Assembly: GCF_900116905.1 (NCBI RefSeq)
Contig: NZ_FPCG01000001.1
Coordinates: 372,001 to 436,000 of the forward strand
Direction: 5' to 3'
Length of the DNA: 64,000 bases
Source: Micrococcus terreus
GTDB lineage: Bacteria; Actinomycetota; Actinomycetes; Actinomycetales; Micrococcaceae
The position numbers and the translations under genes are program-made. Positions within the stretch are counted from its first letter, which is position 1. Each line of letters begins with the position of its first letter. The notes under the pieces are model-generated. The model was given only the letters and a program-made list of their open reading frames with translations. It did no database searches and had not been told where the DNA came from. This document shows, one piece after another, positions 34,744 to 43,234 of the stretch.

Positions 34744-35589
34744 TCAGGCGCGGCGGGGGCGGCCCTGCTTGAGGCTGACCTGGATGGTGCGGCCCTCGGC
34801 ACGGGTCTGCAGATAGGGCTGCTCGGCCACCAGGGTGGAGAGCTTCTGGTGCCCGAAGTCGCGCGGATCGAAGTCCACATGGGCGCGGGAGAGATGCTGG
34901 CCGACCTGGCCCAGCGAGGTCCAGCCGTCATCACCTGAGGTGGCGTTGACGGCCTTGACCAGGGCCGACTGCAGGTTGATGCGGGGGGCCTCCTCGGCCG
35001 AGTCCTGGCCTCGACCGTTGCCGCCGCCGGAGCCTCCCCGGCGGCCCGAGCCGCGCGAATCCGGGGGAGTGGGATCCTCACCCTGGCTGCGCGCCTGAGG
35101 TGACCGGCCGTCGTCGGGAATCTCGGCCTCAGCCTCATCCGAGGCGCCCAGCAACTCCAGGTAGACGAACTGGTCCACGGCGTTGCGCAGGGAGGCCGGG
35201 GTCTTGCGCTCGCCGAGGCCGATCACGCGCTTGCCGGACTCGCGCAGTCGGGTGGCCAGGCGGGTGAAGTCCGAGTCCGAGGAGACCAGCGCGAAGGCGT
35301 CCACGTGGCCCATCCAGAGCAGGTCCATGGCGTCGATGATCAGTGCGGAGTCGGTGGAGTTCTTGCCGTAGGTGTAGGCGAACTGCTGGACCGGCTGGAT
35401 GGCGAGATCGTTCAGGGCCTTCTTCCAGCCGCCCAGATTGGTGGTGGTCCAGTCCCCGTAGGCCCGCTTGATGGTGGGGATCCCGTGTGTGGCCAGCTCC
35501 TCCAGGACGGCGGCGGCGTGGGTGGGCGAGACGTTGTCGCAGTCGATCAGGACGGCGATGCGGGTGGCAGTGGTGCTGGGAGAGGACAT
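34744..35589 (-). CDS. NYN-domain RNase-like protein with OST-HTH/LOTUS domain
   Basis: 281 residues. The N-terminal PIN-like NYN domain (about 8-150) has IAVLIDCDNVSP, STDSALIIDAMDLLW and FALVSSDSDFTRLATRLRE, the acidic residues expected of this nuclease family. A Gly/Ser-rich linker leads to a C-terminal LOTUS/OST-HTH module (about 205-280: LQSALVKAVNATSGDDGWTS... DFGHQKLSTLV), a G-quadruplex/dsRNA-binding fold. The combination is common in bacteria; cellular RNA targets are unknown. TACGCT and GGAGG both precede ATG 35589. Confidence 0.87.
   Translation of the reverse strand: MSSPSTTATRIAVLIDCDNVSPTHAAAVLEELATHGIPTIKRAYGDWTTTNLGGWKKALNDLAIQPVQQFAYTYGKNSTDSALIIDAMDLLWMGHVDAFALVSSDSDFTRLATRLRESGKRVIGLGERKTPASLRNAVDQFVYLELLGASDEAEAEIPDDGRSPQARSQGEDPTPPDSRGSGRRGGSGGGNGRGQDSAEEAPRINLQSALVKAVNATSGDDGWTSLGQVGQHLSRAHVDFDPRDFGHQKLSTLVAEQPYLQTRAEGRTIQVSLKQGRPRRA
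35098..35120 (-). repeat. Dispersed motif copy 4
   Basis: TTCCCGACGACGGCC then GGTCACCT on the minus strand, the full consensus. It encodes PDDGRSP in the linker between NYN and LOTUS domains. Confidence 0.75.
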
Positions 35590-35610
35590 GCCTCCAGCGT
35601 AGTGGGCCGC

Positions 35611-36501
35611 TCAGCCGCGGCGGAGGTCCCGCACCGTGCCCAGGGACCGGAACCCCGCGGCGCGGTAGGTGGCGAGGGCCGCTGGGTTTGAATCCTCCGC
35701 GGCCACCACGGCGCTGGAGGCTCCGGCCAGCTGGAGCGCTCGTGCCCCGGCCACCGTGATGGCGGTGCCGTATCCATGGCCGTGATGGTCGCGGTGGACG
35801 CCCATGGGTTCGATCAGTCCGGGCCTGCCCTGGTCGGCACTCCAGACGGTGGCGACGGCGACGGGTTGTCCCTGCTCGTCGTACCCCATCAGGCACTGCG
35901 CACGGTCGGCCAAGGGGCCGGTCAGCATGGTCCCCCACCGCGAGGTGAACCGGTCGCGGCGCTCGCCGGTGAACGGGGTGCCCTGGAATGCCGACCAGTG
36001 GACGCTCGTCCAGTCCTCAGCGGCTTCCAGGCCGACACGCTCGACACGCAGGGTTCTGGTGGGGAGCGGGAGCCGGGTGACTGACAGATCCAGGGCGAGG
36101 GGACTCCAGGGCTCATCATCCGTCCAACCACTGGCGATGAGCAGGCGCCGCAGGGCGGTGGCTCCCCGGGCTTCGACCAGCCACTCCCCGTCAGAGAACA
36201 GGTCCTGGGCGGAGTCCTCCAGTGTGCAGGCGAGGTGCGCGGCGGCGTCATCGTCGTCAGCTGCCGCCAGGTCCAGCGCCAGACGCAGGACACCGTCATC
36301 GATCAGGCCGACGGCCACCGTGCGCGCGCCCACGGACCAGACGCGCAGGTCCTCCGCGGTGGCCTCGGCGCCCACCAGTGTCCGCCAGCCCAGATCGCCA
36401 GGGTGTAGATGCCCGACCCACGGGTCGGTCTGCCAGGTGCTCATCAGATCGGCGATCCGGACGAGTTCCGCCCCGGAAGGAGTCCTCAGTTTTAGCCGCA
36501 T
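35611..36501 (-). CDS. GNAT-family acetyltransferase, two-domain
   Basis: 296 residues. The C-terminal half is a clear GNAT domain: GVHRDHHGHGYGTAIT (motif A) and EDSNPAALATYRAAGFRSLG (motif B). The N-terminal 150 residues may be a degenerate second GNAT fold, as in MshD-like tandem proteins, but without a readable acetyl-CoA motif. Substrate unknown. ATG 36501 is chosen; the region upstream drops in GC. It follows the pattern of accessory GNATs rather than an operon member. Confidence 0.8.
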   Translation of the reverse strand: MRLKLRTPSGAELVRIADLMSTWQTDPWVGHLHPGDLGWRTLVGAEATAEDLRVWSVGARTVAVGLIDDGVLRLALDLAAADDDDAAAHLACTLEDSAQDLFSDGEWLVEARGATALRRLLIASGWTDDEPWSPLALDLSVTRLPLPTRTLRVERVGLEAAEDWTSVHWSAFQGTPFTGERRDRFTSRWGTMLTGPLADRAQCLMGYDEQGQPVAVATVWSADQGRPGLIEPMGVHRDHHGHGYGTAITVAGARALQLAGASSAVVAAEDSNPAALATYRAAGFRSLGTVRDLRRG

Positions 36502-36553
36502 GGCCACAGTCAACACCACGATGCGGACAGGACAGGGGGGGCGGCCTCGTCCA

Positions 36554-36811
36554 TGCAACCGCGTGGAACGTCAACTTGAGTCCCAGTGCATCGGACACTT
36601 TGAGCACGGTCTTTCACGTCGGATTGCCCTGATCTGACAGCGCTTTGTACAGCCCGTCACGGCTCATTCCCACGCGACGGGCGAGCTCGCCCATGTTCCC
36701 GGAGCGTGCGATCACCCCCAGTGCACGGGGCACTGCGGTGGGATCCTCTGCCGATTCATCCAGAGCGATCTGGAGATACGAGGCGACATCCTCGATGACA
36801 TCCATGAGCAT
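36554..36811 (-). pseudogene. Broken HigA-type antitoxin (in-frame stop)
   Basis: The chain from ATG 36811 reads VASYLQIALDES...LGVIARSGNMGELARRVG then RDGLYKALSDQGNPT and stops at TGA 36616-36614. The same frame continues beyond the stop as KTVLKVSDALGLKLTFHAVA, which is exactly the missing C-terminal part of this antitoxin family. One base change probably turned a sense codon into TGA. No toxin frame is intact upstream. The product, if made, would be a 65-residue truncated HTH protein. The surrounding 0.5 kb is lower in GC than its flanks. Confidence 0.75.
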
Positions 36812-37009
36812 CTCGAGGAGGACTACGGCCCTGGCTGGTACAGCGTCGAAGCGTTGCTCTCAGGTTGCTTCGAGGTCGTTGACTCCCACGTGGGGCGGAC
36901 GGGGATCTACGGCTCCTCCGCTGGCACGGGACCAGACCGAGACCGGCTGTGGAACCAGCTGGACCACGGCACAGAACCGCACGAGCGGATCGGTGCTGCA
37001 GACTGCTGA
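36803..37009 (+). pseudogene. Possible gene remnant without a start codon
   Basis: The + frame reads HEHLEEDYGPGWYSVEALLS, GCFEVVDSHVGRTGIYGSSA and on to TGA 37007-37009. Its composition looks protein-like, yet the open frame back to 36638 has no ATG or GTG and its upstream part overlaps the broken antitoxin. It could be the 3' remnant of a lost gene or chance. No family was recognised. Confidence 0.25.
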
Positions 37010-37054
37010 CGCGCGACGACGAAGGGCGTGCCCGGCGATGTCAGACTGGGAGTC

Positions 37055-39775
37055 ATGACCGCCGCATCCTCCAGCCCCGCTTCACGACCCCGCGGCGTGG
37101 GGCTGCCCTGGTGGGGGATGCTCTGGGCGCTGCTCACGCTCGTCTTCGGCGGCACGGCCCTGCACCAGGCCACAGTCCAGCCCAGCCACCCGGTCACCTT
37201 CCGCATCCAGGAGGACCTCCAGTTCGCCGATCCGGCGCTGGGCGGCCTGAACATCACCCAGGAGACGGTCGACCTCACCGCGGAGCAGCATGGACTGCTC
37301 ACCTATGAGCCGCTGACCGTGGAGGTCGTGGACCGGCAGCTCTCCTGGCAGGAACGTCAGGGCGGGGAGTCCCCGCAGGAGGGGCCCGACGACGGCCAGT
37401 CACCTCCCGCGGACATCCTCCTGAGCGTGGGGGAACCTGAGCTGCTCACCGAGCTGACCCTGCCCCCGCACACCCCGATCGCCGTCCGCCGGGAGTTCAG
37501 CGACGCGCAGGAGCAGTTCACCACGAGCACGGCGATCGTGGAGGTCCTCCAGCGCAACATCACCGCCGGCCACGGTCCCGGAGCCGTGGTGGCCGCCGCC
37601 GAGATGGCCGCCACCCGGCTGCACGGGCAGCCGATGCCCCTGCCGTGGGCAGCTGCCGCCGCCATCACCCTGGGGTTCACGTTCTTCTCCTTCCTGGGCT
37701 GGTACCGCCGCCGTTCAGCCTGGGAAGCCCTCCTGCGCACCCTGACCACCGCCCAGCATCGCCTGGCTCGCGTGGTGCTGGATCTCGAGGCGCTCGAGGC
37801 CACGTATCACGCCGTGGACCAGCAGAGCCTGCCGGACTCCGTGCAGCAGACCTGGGATCGGCTGCAGCAGACCACCCGGCGGATGCTGGAGCAGCAGCCC
37901 GCGCTGGAAGCCGCCGTCCACCGGGGTGATCCGGTGGGGGAGGACACCGCTGACCGGGACACCGTCTACCCCCTGGAGTGGTTCGCCGACGACGCCATGG
38001 AGCTCACCGCCCTGGCCAACTCCTTGATGGAGTCGGTCTCCGTGCACGGCGGGCTGGCCGGCTCCAACCGTCCTCTGGAACAGCTGCTCGCCCCCATCCA
38101 CGCGGCGGTCCGCGAACTGGAGACCCGTCTGGACGAGGTCCTCGGTCAGACCCCGTGGACCGAGCCAGCGGGGCTGACCACGGCCGATCGGACGGCGCTG
38201 TCTGCACGGCTGGCCGAGATCCTGCAGGCCCGTGGCGAACTCCTGGCCCTGGCCGGAACCCGGTCCACTCAGGGGCAGGACCTGCCGCCGGCCCAGCTGC
38301 TGGCGCAGTGGCAGACGGCAGAGCAGCGGCTGCTGAAAGCCACCCGCAGTGCGGCCCACCGCCTGCGCCGCCGGGGCGGCCGGGTGATCATCCACCTGCG
38401 CGATGTCCGCCATCTGACCGAGCAGCAGCTGGCCCGCCGCCTGGCCGAGCACGCCACCCCGCAGGACTCCGGCCTCACCGCTCAGCAGGAACGCGCCCGG
38501 CTGCGCGAAGCGCTCGGGCTGCCCACGGACCAGGCCGAACGTCCTCTGGATGCCCTGGAGTCGGCCTGCCTGGTGGCCCGCGCCCGCTTGGGGGACCACC
38601 CGCAGCTGGACGCCACCGGGCCACGGCTGCAGGTCCCCGGGGTCAGACCTGAGGGCGAGCGCATCACCCCGCTGTATGCACCCACGAAGAACGAGCTGCG
38701 CGAGCGCGAGCGCAAGAGGACCAACCGGGGCATGGCGGTCTGGTCCGCCGGTGTCCTGGCCGTGTTCGCGCTCGCCGTGGGCACCGGGTGGTGGGCAGCC
38801 ACCAGCGTGAACGAAAGCCGCCCGTTCTTCGAGCTCACCGGGGAGGAGCAGCTGGCCGGACTCACCATCGACGACCTCACGGGCAATGAACTGGATCTGA
38901 GCGAGGAGTCGCTGCGCACCCACCTGGAGGACCGCTTCACCGAACCGGTGCATCTGACCTTCGCCGTCCGCTATCTGGACAACTACCTCTACGCTCGGTC
39001 GAACCCGGACCGTGAGGACTACCTGCAGATGGACTACCCCGAGTCCGTGGCGGCCATGTGGGATCTGAAGGAGGAGTTCCCCGAGCTCACAGACCCGGTG
39101 ACGGGGGAGATGCGTCCGGGGCAGGTGATCCTCCCGGTGATGGTCCTCCCTGGCGAGGGCTACGCCGTTCTTCCCCCTCTCACCGGGACGCTGAGCCTGG
39201 GGGACCAGGCGCGCTTGGGCGCCTACCACTTCCAGCTGTCCGAGCCGCTGGTGCGGCCCACCGAGGACTCCCGGCTGCTCACCTATGAGATCGAAGGGGT
39301 CTCCCGGGCCCTGCAGGCCAACGCCGTCTACCTGGACCAGACCGACCCGGACACCCTGTTCTGGGTGGTCTTCGGCGCCGTCTCCACCCTGGGCATGGCC
39401 GCCCACCGCATCCTGGAGTGGGTCGGGCGGATGGCCGCGGGGCTGGGCGGATTCGGCCGTCACGGTGCGCGCCTGCGCGAGGCCGCTCGCCGGGCGAACC
39501 TGCTGGCCCTGGACGCGGACGACTCCCGTCAGTTCGCCGTGGCGGTGGGGGACACCGAGGAGGCGGTGGGCCAGCGGCTGTTCGAACGCACTCTGGTGCT
39601 GGCTCTGCGCGAGGTCGAGTCTCTGCGCATGGTGCCCCGCGCCGAACGGCTCAGCAAGGAGTACGCCCACCGGGTGGAGATGCTGGAGCGGCGCGTCCAC
39701 ATGCTCGAGCACTGGGATCAGCAGACCGCCGACCGCACCGAGGAGCTGCTCGCCGCCGCGCGCGAGCGATGGTGA
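37055..39775 (+). CDS. Large four-span membrane protein of unknown function
   Basis: 906 residues, not confidently recognised (it may belong to the DUF5129-type actinobacterial proteins). Predicted layout: span 1 (about 16-36), outside domain (37-195), span 2 (196-214), cytoplasmic helical/coiled-coil region rich in Gln, Leu and Arg (215-559), span 3 (560-582), second outside domain (583-767), span 4 (768-788), and a final cytoplasmic coiled coil. This makes two successive outside-inside modules. ATG 37055 is preferred: CAGACT ends about eight bases upstream and GGGAG adjoins it; GTG 37028 is an alternative. It is followed by hemB with a terminator-like hairpin between. Confidence 0.65.
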   Translation: MTAASSSPASRPRGVGLPWWGMLWALLTLVFGGTALHQATVQPSHPVTFRIQEDLQFADPALGGLNITQETVDLTAEQHGLLTYEPLTVEVVDRQLSWQERQGGESPQEGPDDGQSPPADILLSVGEPELLTELTLPPHTPIAVRREFSDAQEQFTTSTAIVEVLQRNITAGHGPGAVVAAAEMAATRLHGQPMPLPWAAAAAITLGFTFFSFLGWYRRRSAWEALLRTLTTAQHRLARVVLDLEALEATYHAVDQQSLPDSVQQTWDRLQQTTRRMLEQQPALEAAVHRGDPVGEDTADRDTVYPLEWFADDAMELTALANSLMESVSVHGGLAGSNRPLEQLLAPIHAAVRELETRLDEVLGQTPWTEPAGLTTADRTALSARLAEILQARGELLALAGTRSTQGQDLPPAQLLAQWQTAEQRLLKATRSAAHRLRRRGGRVIIHLRDVRHLTEQQLARRLAEHATPQDSGLTAQQERARLREALGLPTDQAERPLDALESACLVARARLGDHPQLDATGPRLQVPGVRPEGERITPLYAPTKNELRERERKRTNRGMAVWSAGVLAVFALAVGTGWWAATSVNESRPFFELTGEEQLAGLTIDDLTGNELDLSEESLRTHLEDRFTEPVHLTFAVRYLDNYLYARSNPDREDYLQMDYPESVAAMWDLKEEFPELTDPVTGEMRPGQVILPVMVLPGEGYAVLPPLTGTLSLGDQARLGAYHFQLSEPLVRPTEDSRLLTYEIEGVSRALQANAVYLDQTDPDTLFWVVFGAVSTLGMAAHRILEWVGRMAAGLGGFGRHGARLREAARRANLLALDADDSRQFAVAVGDTEEAVGQRLFERTLVLALREVESLRMVPRAERLSKEYAHRVEMLERRVHMLEHWDQQTADRTEELLAAARERW
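37385..37405 (+). repeat. Dispersed motif copy 5
   Basis: CCCGACGACGGCC then AGTCACCT, encoding PDDGQSP in the first outside domain of the large membrane protein. Confidence 0.7.
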
Positions 39776-39805
39776 GCCGCTCCACCCGAGCCTGGACCTC
39801 CAGCC

Positions 39806-39840
39806 CCTCGCGCCGCCACCGGGCCCCGCCCGGGGCGAGG
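39806..39840 (+). terminator. Hairpin between the large membrane gene and hemB
   Basis: CCTCGC (39806-39811) pairs with GCGAGG (39835-39840), and inside it CCGGGC (39819-39824) pairs with GCCCGG (39828-39833). Candidate terminator of the membrane-protein gene. Confidence 0.5.
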
Positions 39841-39845
39841 CTCAC

Positions 39846-39851
39846 TAGACT
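39846..39851 (+). promoter_or_regulatory. -10 box (TAGACT) of hemB-hemL
   Basis: TAGACT at 39846-39851 would start transcription near 39858, giving a leader of about 70 nt before hemB. The leader contains a variant of the dispersed motif (ACGACGACGGCACCT, minus strand, within 39854-39872). Confidence 0.45.
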
Positions 39852-39927
39852 GGTGAGGTGCCGTCGTCGTGAAGTCCCCGGTGACGCGCGCCCACCCGCC
39901 CTCGACCCAAGGATGGATGCCAGCCTC

Positions 39928-40914
39928 ATGGCCTTCCCCACTCATCGTCCCCGCCGACTGCGCCAGAACCCGGCCTTCCGCCGACTGGTGGCTGAGGTCC
40001 GGCTGCACCCGGCCGAGCTGATCCTGCCGGTGTTCATCAAGGAGGGGGCCGCCGAGCCGATCCAGATCACCTCCATGCCCGGGGTGGTCCAGCACACCGA
40101 GGACTCGCTCAAGGCCGCCGCCGCCGAGGCGGTGGAGCTGGGCCTGGGCGGGATCATGATCTTCGGCGTGCCCGAGCACCACGATGCCCTCGGCTCCGGC
40201 GCCGTGGACCCGGACGGCGTGCTGAACAGGGCCATCGCCTCCGTGAAGTCCGAGGTGGGCGAGGGCCTGGTGGTGATGTCGGACCTGTGCCTGGACGAGT
40301 TCACCGATCACGGCCACTGCGGGGTGCTCACCGAGTCCGGTGCCGTGGACAATGACGCCACCCTGGAGATCTACGCGCAGATGGGTGTGGCCCAGGCCGA
40401 GGCGGGCGCGGACATGGTGGGCCCCTCCGGGATGATGGACGGCCAGGTCGCGGTGATCCGCCAGGCCCTGGACGAGGCCGGACACCAGGACACCGCCATC
40501 CTGGCCTACGCCGCCAAGTACTCCTCCGCGTTCTACGGGCCCTTCCGCGAGGCCGTGGACTCCCAGCTCTCCGGGGACCGCAAGACCTACCAGATGGACC
40601 CGGCCAACCGCCGTGAGGCCATGCTCGAGGTCTCCCTGGACCTGGAGGAGGGCGCCGACCTGGTCATGGTCAAGCCGGCCATGAGCTACTTGGACATCCT
40701 GCGGGACGTTGCCGAGATCTCCGACGTCCCGGTCTCGGCGTACCAGATCTCCGGAGAGTACGCGATGATCGAGGCCGCCGCCGCCAACGGGTGGATCGAC
40801 CGGGACAAGGCGATCGTGGAGTCCGTCCTATCCATCCGCCGTGCCGGAGCCGACTCCGTGCTGACATACTGGGCCGCCGAACTGGGCCGCTGGATCAAGG
40901 AAGGCCGCATCTGA
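39928..40914 (+). CDS. hemB: Delta-aminolevulinic acid dehydratase (porphobilinogen synthase)
   Basis: 328 residues. Condenses two 5-aminolevulinates to porphobilinogen. Both active-site lysines are present ([15 protein letters not shown] and [14 protein letters not shown]). The metal region [14 protein letters not shown] has two Cys and an Asp where Zn enzymes have three Cys, a mixed ligand set. ATG 39928 ([12 protein letters not shown]) fits the family N-terminus; ATG 39913 is an alternative. Its stop overlaps the hemL start (TGATG). Confidence 0.95.
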   Translation: MAFPTHRPRRLRQNPAFRRLVAEVRLHPAELILPVFIKEGAAEPIQITSMPGVVQHTEDSLKAAAAEAVELGLGGIMIFGVPEHHDALGSGAVDPDGVLNRAIASVKSEVGEGLVVMSDLCLDEFTDHGHCGVLTESGAVDNDATLEIYAQMGVAQAEAGADMVGPSGMMDGQVAVIRQALDEAGHQDTAILAYAAKYSSAFYGPFREAVDSQLSGDRKTYQMDPANRREAMLEVSLDLEEGADLVMVKPAMSYLDILRDVAEISDVPVSAYQISGEYAMIEAAAANGWIDRDKAIVESVLSIRRAGADSVLTYWAAELGRWIKEGRI

Positions 40915-42248
40915 TGACCGAGAACCTGCAGAACACCACATTCCCGACGACGAACGCCGAGCAGTATGAGGCCGCGCGTTCCGTGATGCCTGGCGGGGTG
41001 AACTCCCCGGTGCGTGCGTTCGGATCCGTGGGCGGCACCCCGCGCACCATGGTCAAGGCCGCCGGCCCGTACCTGACCGATGTGGAGGGTACCGAGTACG
41101 TGGACCTGGTCTGCTCCTGGGGTCCGATGCTGCTGGGCCACAACCACCCCGCCGTGGTGGAGGCCGTGCACCGGGCCGTGGACGCCGGACTGTCCTTCGG
41201 CGCCTCCACGCCGGACGAGGCCCGCCTGGGCCGGCTGATCATGGACCGGGTCCCCGTGGAACATGTGCGCATGGTCTCCACCGGCACCGAGGCCACGATG
41301 ACCGCCATCCGCCTGGCCCGCGGCGCCACCGGACGCAACCTCGTAGTGAAGTTCGCCGGCTGCTACCACGGCCACTCGGACGGACTGCTGGCCGCCGCCG
41401 GCTCCGGACTGGCCACCCAGTCCCTGCCCGGCTCGGCCGGAGTGACCGAGGCCCAGGCCGCCGAGACCCTGGTGCTGCCGTACAACGACCGTGCCGCCCT
41501 GGAGGCCGCGTTCGCCCAGCATGGCGAGCGGATCGCCGCGGTCATCACCGAGGCCGCCCCCTGCAACATGGGCGTGGTCACCCCGGAGGACGGCTTCAAC
41601 CTATTCCTGCGGCAGATCACCCAGGACCACGGCGCGCTGCTGATCTGGGACGAGGTGCTCACCGGGTTCCGTGCTTCGGACACCGGATACTGGGGACTGT
41701 CCGGACGGCTGGAGGGCTGGACCCCGGACCTGTGGACCTTCGGCAAGGTGATCGGCGGCGGACTGCCCACGGCAGCGGTGGCCGGACGCGCCGAGCACAT
41801 GGACCTGCTGGCACCGCTGGGCCCGGTCTACCAGGCCGGCACGCTCTCCGGGAACCCGGTGGCCATGGCCTCCGGTCTGGCCACGCTGGAGAACGCCACC
41901 GCCGAGGTGTACGAGACCATCGGACGCCGCTCCGAGCAGCTGGAGTCCATGCTGGTGGATGCGCTGAACGCTGAGGGCGTGGACCATTCCATCCAGCGCG
42001 CCGGGACCCTGTTCTCGGTGGCGTTCGGCACCTCGGAGAACGGCGTGCACAACTACGCCGACGCCCAGGGCCAGGAGGCGTTCCGCTACGGTCCGTTCTT
42101 CCACGCCATGCTCGAGCACGGGGTGTACCTGCCGCCGAGCGTGTTCGAGGCCTGGTTCGTCTCTGCCGCCCATGACGACGCCGCCATGGAACGCATCGGA
42201 GCCGCCCTGCCGCACGCCGCGAAGGCAGCCGCCGCCGCCCAGGCCTGA
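40914..42248 (+). CDS. hemL: Glutamate-1-semialdehyde 2,1-aminomutase
   Basis: 444 residues, class III PLP aminotransferase fold. Converts glutamate-1-semialdehyde (from HemA) to 5-aminolevulinate (used by HemB). Conserved [51 protein letters not shown] and the PLP lysine in [12 protein letters not shown]. Directly coupled to hemB, so the two ALA-handling enzymes are made together. A long perfect inverted repeat ends the operon. Confidence 0.96.
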   Translation: MTENLQNTTFPTTNAEQYEAARSVMPGGVNSPVRAFGSVGGTPRTMVKAAGPYLTDVEGTEYVDLVCSWGPMLLGHNHPAVVEAVHRAVDAGLSFGASTPDEARLGRLIMDRVPVEHVRMVSTGTEATMTAIRLARGATGRNLVVKFAGCYHGHSDGLLAAAGSGLATQSLPGSAGVTEAQAAETLVLPYNDRAALEAAFAQHGERIAAVITEAAPCNMGVVTPEDGFNLFLRQITQDHGALLIWDEVLTGFRASDTGYWGLSGRLEGWTPDLWTFGKVIGGGLPTAAVAGRAEHMDLLAPLGPVYQAGTLSGNPVAMASGLATLENATAEVYETIGRRSEQLESMLVDALNAEGVDHSIQRAGTLFSVAFGTSENGVHNYADAQGQEAFRYGPFFHAMLEHGVYLPPSVFEAWFVSAAHDDAAMERIGAALPHAAKAAAAAQA

Positions 42249-42264
42249 GCCCGTCTGAACCGTT

Positions 42265-42327
42265 CGTCTCACCCTCTGCGACTCGTCAGGCCGGCAACCG
42301 CTCTGACGAGTCGCAGAGGGTGAGACG
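42265..42327. terminator. Perfect 25-bp inverted repeat after hemL
   Basis: Arms 42265-42289 and 42303-42327 are exact complements (containing CACCCTCTGCGACTCGTC) around a 13-nt loop. It ends hemB-hemL transcription and also faces the convergent toxin gene. The arm shares TGCGACT with the inverted repeat at 43030-43090. Confidence 0.8.
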
Positions 42328-42342
42328 TTTGGGCGACTCTGG

Positions 42343-42726
42343 TCAGTCCACCGCCCGCGGGGCGCGGTCCATCAGATAGTGGTGGATCCACTCCCGGGTC
42401 TGGCCCAGACATGACGGGGTGACAGTACCGGCCAGGCGGTCCAGGCGATCCCTGGAGACCACGCGGATCTGTTCGGACATGGCGAAGCTCTGACCGGACA
42501 GGTCGACCTGCCCCTGGATGGGAACGTGGTTCGGCCATCCGCGGTCGGTGGTCGTCAGTGGGACCACCAGGGCGAGTGTGGTCATCAGCCCCAGGTAGTC
42601 CGAACCAGCCACGATCATCACCGGACGTCGACCTGCCTGCTCTCGACCCACCGAAGGGTCGGGCCGCGCCCACCAGACCTGCCCGGGAGACAGATCCACC
42701 GTCACGTCCACGCCCCGGATTGCCAC
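42343..42726 (-). CDS. PemK/MazF-type endoribonuclease toxin
   Basis: 127 residues. Type II toxin cutting mRNA at short sequences (family knowledge). The core is GQVWWARPDPSVGREQAGRR, PVMIVAGSDYL, VVPLTTTDRGWPNHVPI and SFAMSEQIRVVSRDRL, the standard PemK/MazF strands. GTG 42726 gives a 25-bp overlap with the antitoxin gene; GTG 42711 is a possible later start. The frame is intact, so the pair looks functional. Confidence 0.88.
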   Translation of the reverse strand: MAIRGVDVTVDLSPGQVWWARPDPSVGREQAGRRPVMIVAGSDYLGLMTTLALVVPLTTTDRGWPNHVPIQGQVDLSGQSFAMSEQIRVVSRDRLDRLAGTVTPSCLGQTREWIHHYLMDRAPRAVD

Positions 42727-42923
42727 TGACCGGCTTCGTCCCGGTACTGACGATCCGGCGGGGTGAGCTCCATGGCGCGCCGAAGCTCCTCGAACCGCAG
42801 TCGGCGCTCCTCGTCCGCAGCGAGCTGCTCCAGGTGGGCACCCAGGGTTCGACCGGCAGCTGCGGCCTGTCCCTTGAGGATGTTTCGCAGCTCAGCGGAG
42901 ACCTTGATCGTGGTGAGGGTCAT
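42702..42923 (-). CDS. Ribbon-helix-helix antitoxin partner of the PemK toxin
   Basis: 73 residues. The N-terminus TLTTIKVSAELRNILKGQAA has the strand-helix pattern of RHH DNA-binding antitoxins; the charged tail ending GQWQSGAWT probably wraps the toxin. ATG 42923 lies inside a palindrome and lacks a ribosome site, so translation may be leaderless. It overlaps the toxin gene, the usual antitoxin-first order. Confidence 0.82.
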   Translation of the reverse strand: MTLTTIKVSAELRNILKGQAAAAGRTLGAHLEQLAADEERRLRFEELRRAMELTPPDRQYRDEAGQWQSGAWT

Positions 42924-42938
42924 ACCAGAAGTATGACC
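42918..42938. promoter_or_regulatory. Palindromic operator at the toxin-antitoxin start
   Basis: GGTCATAC-CAGAA-GTATGACC: perfect 8-bp arms around five bases, covering the antitoxin start codon. Typical of autorepression by the RHH antitoxin or the complex. Confidence 0.6.
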
Positions 42939-43029
42939 GTTCGAGCGAGGGGCGTTCAAGGTCTGGGCCTCGCTGCGCGGATGCGCACGGCACAGCCACG
43001 GGCGCGAACCCGCCCTGCCCCAGCCGGAA

Positions 43030-43090
43030 TGCGTCACGCCTGCGACTTTGCGTACCGACCGCCGGTACGACAAGTCGCAGGCGTGACGCA
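43030..43090. repeat. Large imperfect inverted repeat
   Basis: Outer arms 43030-43048 and 43072-43090 pair over 19 bp (TGCGTCACGCCTGCGACTT). After a 2-by-2 mismatch, CGTACC/GGTACG adds six pairs around a 7-nt loop. It may terminate met operon transcription about 145 bp past metQ, or belong to a family with the hemL hairpin. Confidence 0.7.
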
Positions 43091-43176
43091 GAACGCCGGG
43101 GCAGCGTCCAGACGGCCACGGCACCCCCACAACGAGGCCGGCCCAGCACCTGCCCAGCGTGGTGCTGGGAGGAGCT

Positions 43177-43193
43177 GGGCCGTCGTCGGGAAA
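43177..43193 (-). repeat. Dispersed motif copy 6
   Basis: TTTCCCGACGACGGCCC on the minus strand in intergenic DNA downstream of metQ; the 3' extension diverges from GGTCACCT. Confidence 0.65.
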
Positions 43194-43234
43194 CCGGCGG
43201 AGCCGGGGCCGGAACTGCGGGCGTGCCTGCCGGA

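Larger units (their letters stand above)
36502..37054. other. Decayed intergenic stretch
   Basis: 553 bp without an intact gene of clear family. It holds the antitoxin pseudogene and the start-less frame described separately, and is visibly poorer in G+C than the flanking genes, consistent with a degraded acquired segment. Confidence 0.5.
42924..43234. other. Gene-free stretch between the toxin-antitoxin pair and metQ
   Basis: 311 bp without a credible gene. It contains the toxin-antitoxin operator, a large imperfect inverted repeat (43030-43090), and dispersed motif copy 6 (43177-43193). Confidence 0.6.

Noticed and set aside
36907-37302. Possible RelE/HigB toxin upstream of the broken antitoxin
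   Set aside because: The minus-strand frame is Ser/Trp-rich, overlaps the large membrane gene and shows no toxin motif.
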